Shown here: positions 34,098 to 35,768 of the stretch, piece after piece | How positions within the stretch are numbered: position 1 is the stretch's first letter | Layout: each line of letters begins with the position of its first letter | Origin: Bacteroidota bacterium | GTDB taxonomy: Bacteria; Bacteroidota; Bacteroidia; B-17B0; Aurantibacillaceae | DNA length: 35,768 nt | NCBI GenBank assembly: GCA_013288015.1 | Contig: JABDCR010000027.1 | Span: forward strand, 1 to 35,768 | Reading direction: 5' to 3' | Notes under the pieces: model-generated | The model's input: the letters and a program-made list of their open reading frames with translations, nothing else | What the model was told of the DNA's origin: nothing | Databases searched by the model: none | Translations under genes and position numbers: made by a program

Positions 34098-35180
34098 ATG
34101 AAAAGTATTGCATTACAAGATAAACATATATCCCTAGGCGCTAAAATGATTGAATTTGCGGGTTACAATATGCCTGTAAGTTATAGCGGATTAAATGATG
34201 AACATGCTACAGTAAGAAACGCCGTTGGTGTTTTTGATGTGAGCCACATGGGCGAGTTTATTTTAAAAGGAGACAATGCGCTAGATTTAATTCAACGCGT
34301 TACCAGCAATGATGCATCGGTTCTTACAGATGGTAAAGCTCAATATTCTTGCCTGCCAAATGGTAAAGGCGGCATTGTAGATGATTTGTTGGTTTACCGC
34401 ATTGATGAAAAAACATATATGTTGGTGGTTAACGCATCTAATATTGATAAAGATTGGAACTGGATTAGTAGTCATAACACCAAAAGTGTTGATATGAAAA
34501 ACATATCTGACAGAACATCTTTATTGGCTATACAAGGTCCAAAGGCTATAGATACACTGCAAAAACTAACTTCGGTTAAATTAGCCGATATACCATATTA
34601 CAGTTTTACAAAAGGTACTTTTTGTGGATGTGATAATGTAGTTATATCAAACACAGGTTATACAGGTGCGGGTGGTTTCGAAATTTATTTTGATAATGAA
34701 CACGCCAATAAAATATGGGATGCCATTTTTGAAGCGGGTAAAGAATTTGGTATAAAACCTATAGGGCTTGGCGCACGCGACACACTTCGCCTTGAAATGG
34801 GTTTTTGCTTATACGGAAACGACATTGATGATACTACATCTCCTTTAGAAGCAGGCTTAAGTTGGATTACCAAATTCACGAAAGACTTTACAGATAAAAA
34901 CTATTTATTAGCTCAAAAAGAAAAAGGTTTAAGCAGGAAATTGGTTGGTTTTGAAATGATTGATAGAGGCATCCCTCGTCATGGTTATCCAATTGTTGAT
35001 GCTGCAGGAAATAATATTGGTGTAGTCACATCAGGTACACAATCGCCAACATTAAATAAAGCTATTGGCATGGGCTACGTAAAAACAGAATTTGCTAAAG
35101 CTGATACTGAAATTTTTGTACAGATACGTGATAAAAATATTAAAGCTGTAGTAACTAAAATTCCTTTTTTAAAGAAATAA
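34098..35180 (+). CDS. gcvT: glycine cleavage system T protein (aminomethyltransferase)
   Basis: This is a 360-residue tetrahydrofolate-dependent aminomethyltransferase. It takes the aminomethyl group from lipoyl-GcvH to make 5,10-methylene-THF and ammonia. Family landmarks include the opening [30 protein letters not shown] (about 46-55), the folate-site region [10 protein letters not shown] with its Asp pair, [34 protein letters not shown] and the C-terminal [21 protein letters not shown]. Length and motifs are complete. The start is ATG at 34098. No gcvH or gcvP lies next to it in the window, a dispersed arrangement common outside enterobacteria. It converges on the right-edge gene with an 7-base gap and no visible terminator. 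Confidence 0.96.
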   Translation: MKSIALQDKHISLGAKMIEFAGYNMPVSYSGLNDEHATVRNAVGVFDVSHMGEFILKGDNALDLIQRVTSNDASVLTDGKAQYSCLPNGKGGIVDDLLVYRIDEKTYMLVVNASNIDKDWNWISSHNTKSVDMKNISDRTSLLAIQGPKAIDTLQKLTSVKLADIPYYSFTKGTFCGCDNVVISNTGYTGAGGFEIYFDNEHANKIWDAIFEAGKEFGIKPIGLGARDTLRLEMGFCLYGNDIDDTTSPLEAGLSWITKFTKDFTDKNYLLAQKEKGLSRKLVGFEMIDRGIPRHGYPIVDAAGNNIGVVTSGTQSPTLNKAIGMGYVKTEFAKADTEIFVQIRDKNIKAVVTKIPFLKK

Positions 35181-35187
35181 GAAAGGC

Positions 35188-35768
35188 TTACCAAGCTTCG
35201 CCGCCTTCGTGCTCTTCATCTTCATGATGTTCCTCATCTCCCTCGTGTTCATCATCTTCACCTTTTTCTACTAAATCGCTTTCGTCTTCGTGTAAAGAGG
35301 TTTCTTCTTCTTCATCAAAAACTAATTTTTCATCAGCAATTGCTTTGTAAACTTCGTCGTCTATAATTTTTTCATCGGCAGTGCCGTTTTCTACTTCTTC
35401 TTTTAATTTGGCAATCAGTTTTTGTTTGTATTGTTTAGGGGCTGTACCAAGGCTTTTTATGCAACGTGGATAAGTTGCTTTTATATCTTCAGGCACAAGT
35501 TTTATAAGTTCTATAAATAACGACCAGCAAGCCTCTTTATCATATAAAAAAACAAATCGTTGGTTGGGCTGCTCAATAAACGAAGCAATTTTTGTGGTCT
35601 TCATCAACTTAATGCCTGGCTCTAAATCTTCTTCTAATAAAGTAATTTCGCTGCCTTTGCTCCAATAATCATCACTCGAAAAAAAAGCACCCGCATGCTT
35701 TGCATCAAAATTTATGCTTTGTAAAATAATTTGAAAGAAATCAAAAAAAGTTTGAGAAGATCTTATTT
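35188..35768 (-). CDS. plasmid pRiA4b ORF-3 / IS1096-passenger-like family protein (5' truncated by window)
   Basis: The frame is open from the window end, giving at least 192 residues; TTG/ATG codons near 35604-35607 are internal. The visible N-terminal part has FFSSDDYWSKGSEITLLEED and then MKTTKIASFIEQPNQRFVFL, YDKEACWSLFIELIKLVPED and a PRCIKSLGTAPKQ segment. This is the Bacteroidota version of the pRiA4b ORF-3-like family, where a DDxW motif and a Cys-x-x-S-x-G-x-A-P motif recur. The tail is strongly acidic and His-rich (about the last 60 residues, ending DEEHEGGEAW). Despite the family name, no transposase is near, and its biochemical function is not known. About 20-30 N-terminal residues are probably missing. 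Confidence 0.78.
   Translation of the reverse strand, partial: IRSSQTFFDFFQIILQSINFDAKHAGAFFSSDDYWSKGSEITLLEEDLEPGIKLMKTTKIASFIEQPNQRFVFLYDKEACWSLFIELIKLVPEDIKATYPRCIKSLGTAPKQYKQKLIAKLKEEVENGTADEKIIDDEVYKAIADEKLVFDEEEETSLHEDESDLVEKGEDDEHEGDEEHHEDEEHEGGEAW

Noticed and set aside
35188-35768. Mobile element at the right edge because of the IS1096-passenger family name
   Set aside because: No transposase, terminal inverted repeat or target duplication is visible, and this family is widespread in chromosomes.

Overview
The window is about 35.8 kb of AT-rich (by eye roughly two-thirds A+T) chromosome from a member of the phylum Bacteroidota. Several things support this placement. There is a PorW/SprE-type lipoprotein of the type IX secretion system (T9SS), and three probable T9SS cargo proteins: two with a type A C-terminal sorting domain and one with a gliding-motility/CHU_C (type B) domain. 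There is a TonB-dependent receptor with an N-terminal carboxypeptidase-like regulatory domain, a fused alpha/beta E1 of branched-chain 2-oxoacid dehydrogenase, and a receiverless sigma-54 activator next to miaB and lptE. Gene starts lack Shine-Dalgarno sequences, and several have TAnnTTTG-like -7 boxes. I would not name a genus from this sequence.

Layout. Positions 1-2329 (+): the 3' end of miaB, a sigma-54 enhancer-binding protein and an LptE-like lipoprotein, tightly packed. Positions 2344-6160 (-): porW/sprE, a KdsC-like HAD phosphatase (1-base stop/start overlap with porW) and a BrxA/BrxB bacilliredoxin. Position 6285 onward (+): a phosphohexomutase. Positions 7692-8316 hold no gene but contain an array of about seven degenerate palindromic units and a terminator. 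Positions 8317-10806 (-): a large T9SS cargo protein. Positions 11034-24488 (+): a propeller/Y_Y_Y/SpoIIE phosphatase sensor, metG, the E1 fusion, a type A cargo protein, a small carboxypeptidase-regulatory-like secreted protein, a 1348-residue type B cargo protein and a GNAT acetyltransferase. Positions 24518-30660 (-): an ABCG-like ABC transporter with a TerB-like N-terminus, a SpoIIAA/STAS-like small protein and a TonB-dependent receptor. Positions 30788-35180 (+): polA, a VOC-family protein and gcvT. The right edge (-) is a pRiA4b ORF-3-like protein whose frame stays open to the end of the window.

Most of the window is housekeeping and envelope biology: tRNA modification and charging, DNA repair, glycine cleavage, branched-chain fatty-acid precursor supply, lipopolysaccharide transport, and T9SS with its cargo. 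I see no transposase, phage gene, CRISPR array, tRNA or rRNA, and no obvious defence system. The least ordinary features are the palindromic array at about 7.72-8.25 kb, a 19-codon leader ORF overlapping the TTG start of the SpoIIE sensor, a strong hairpin terminator lying inside the likely 5' coding region of the gene at 19.2 kb, and the TerB/ABCG fusion beside a STAS-like protein.
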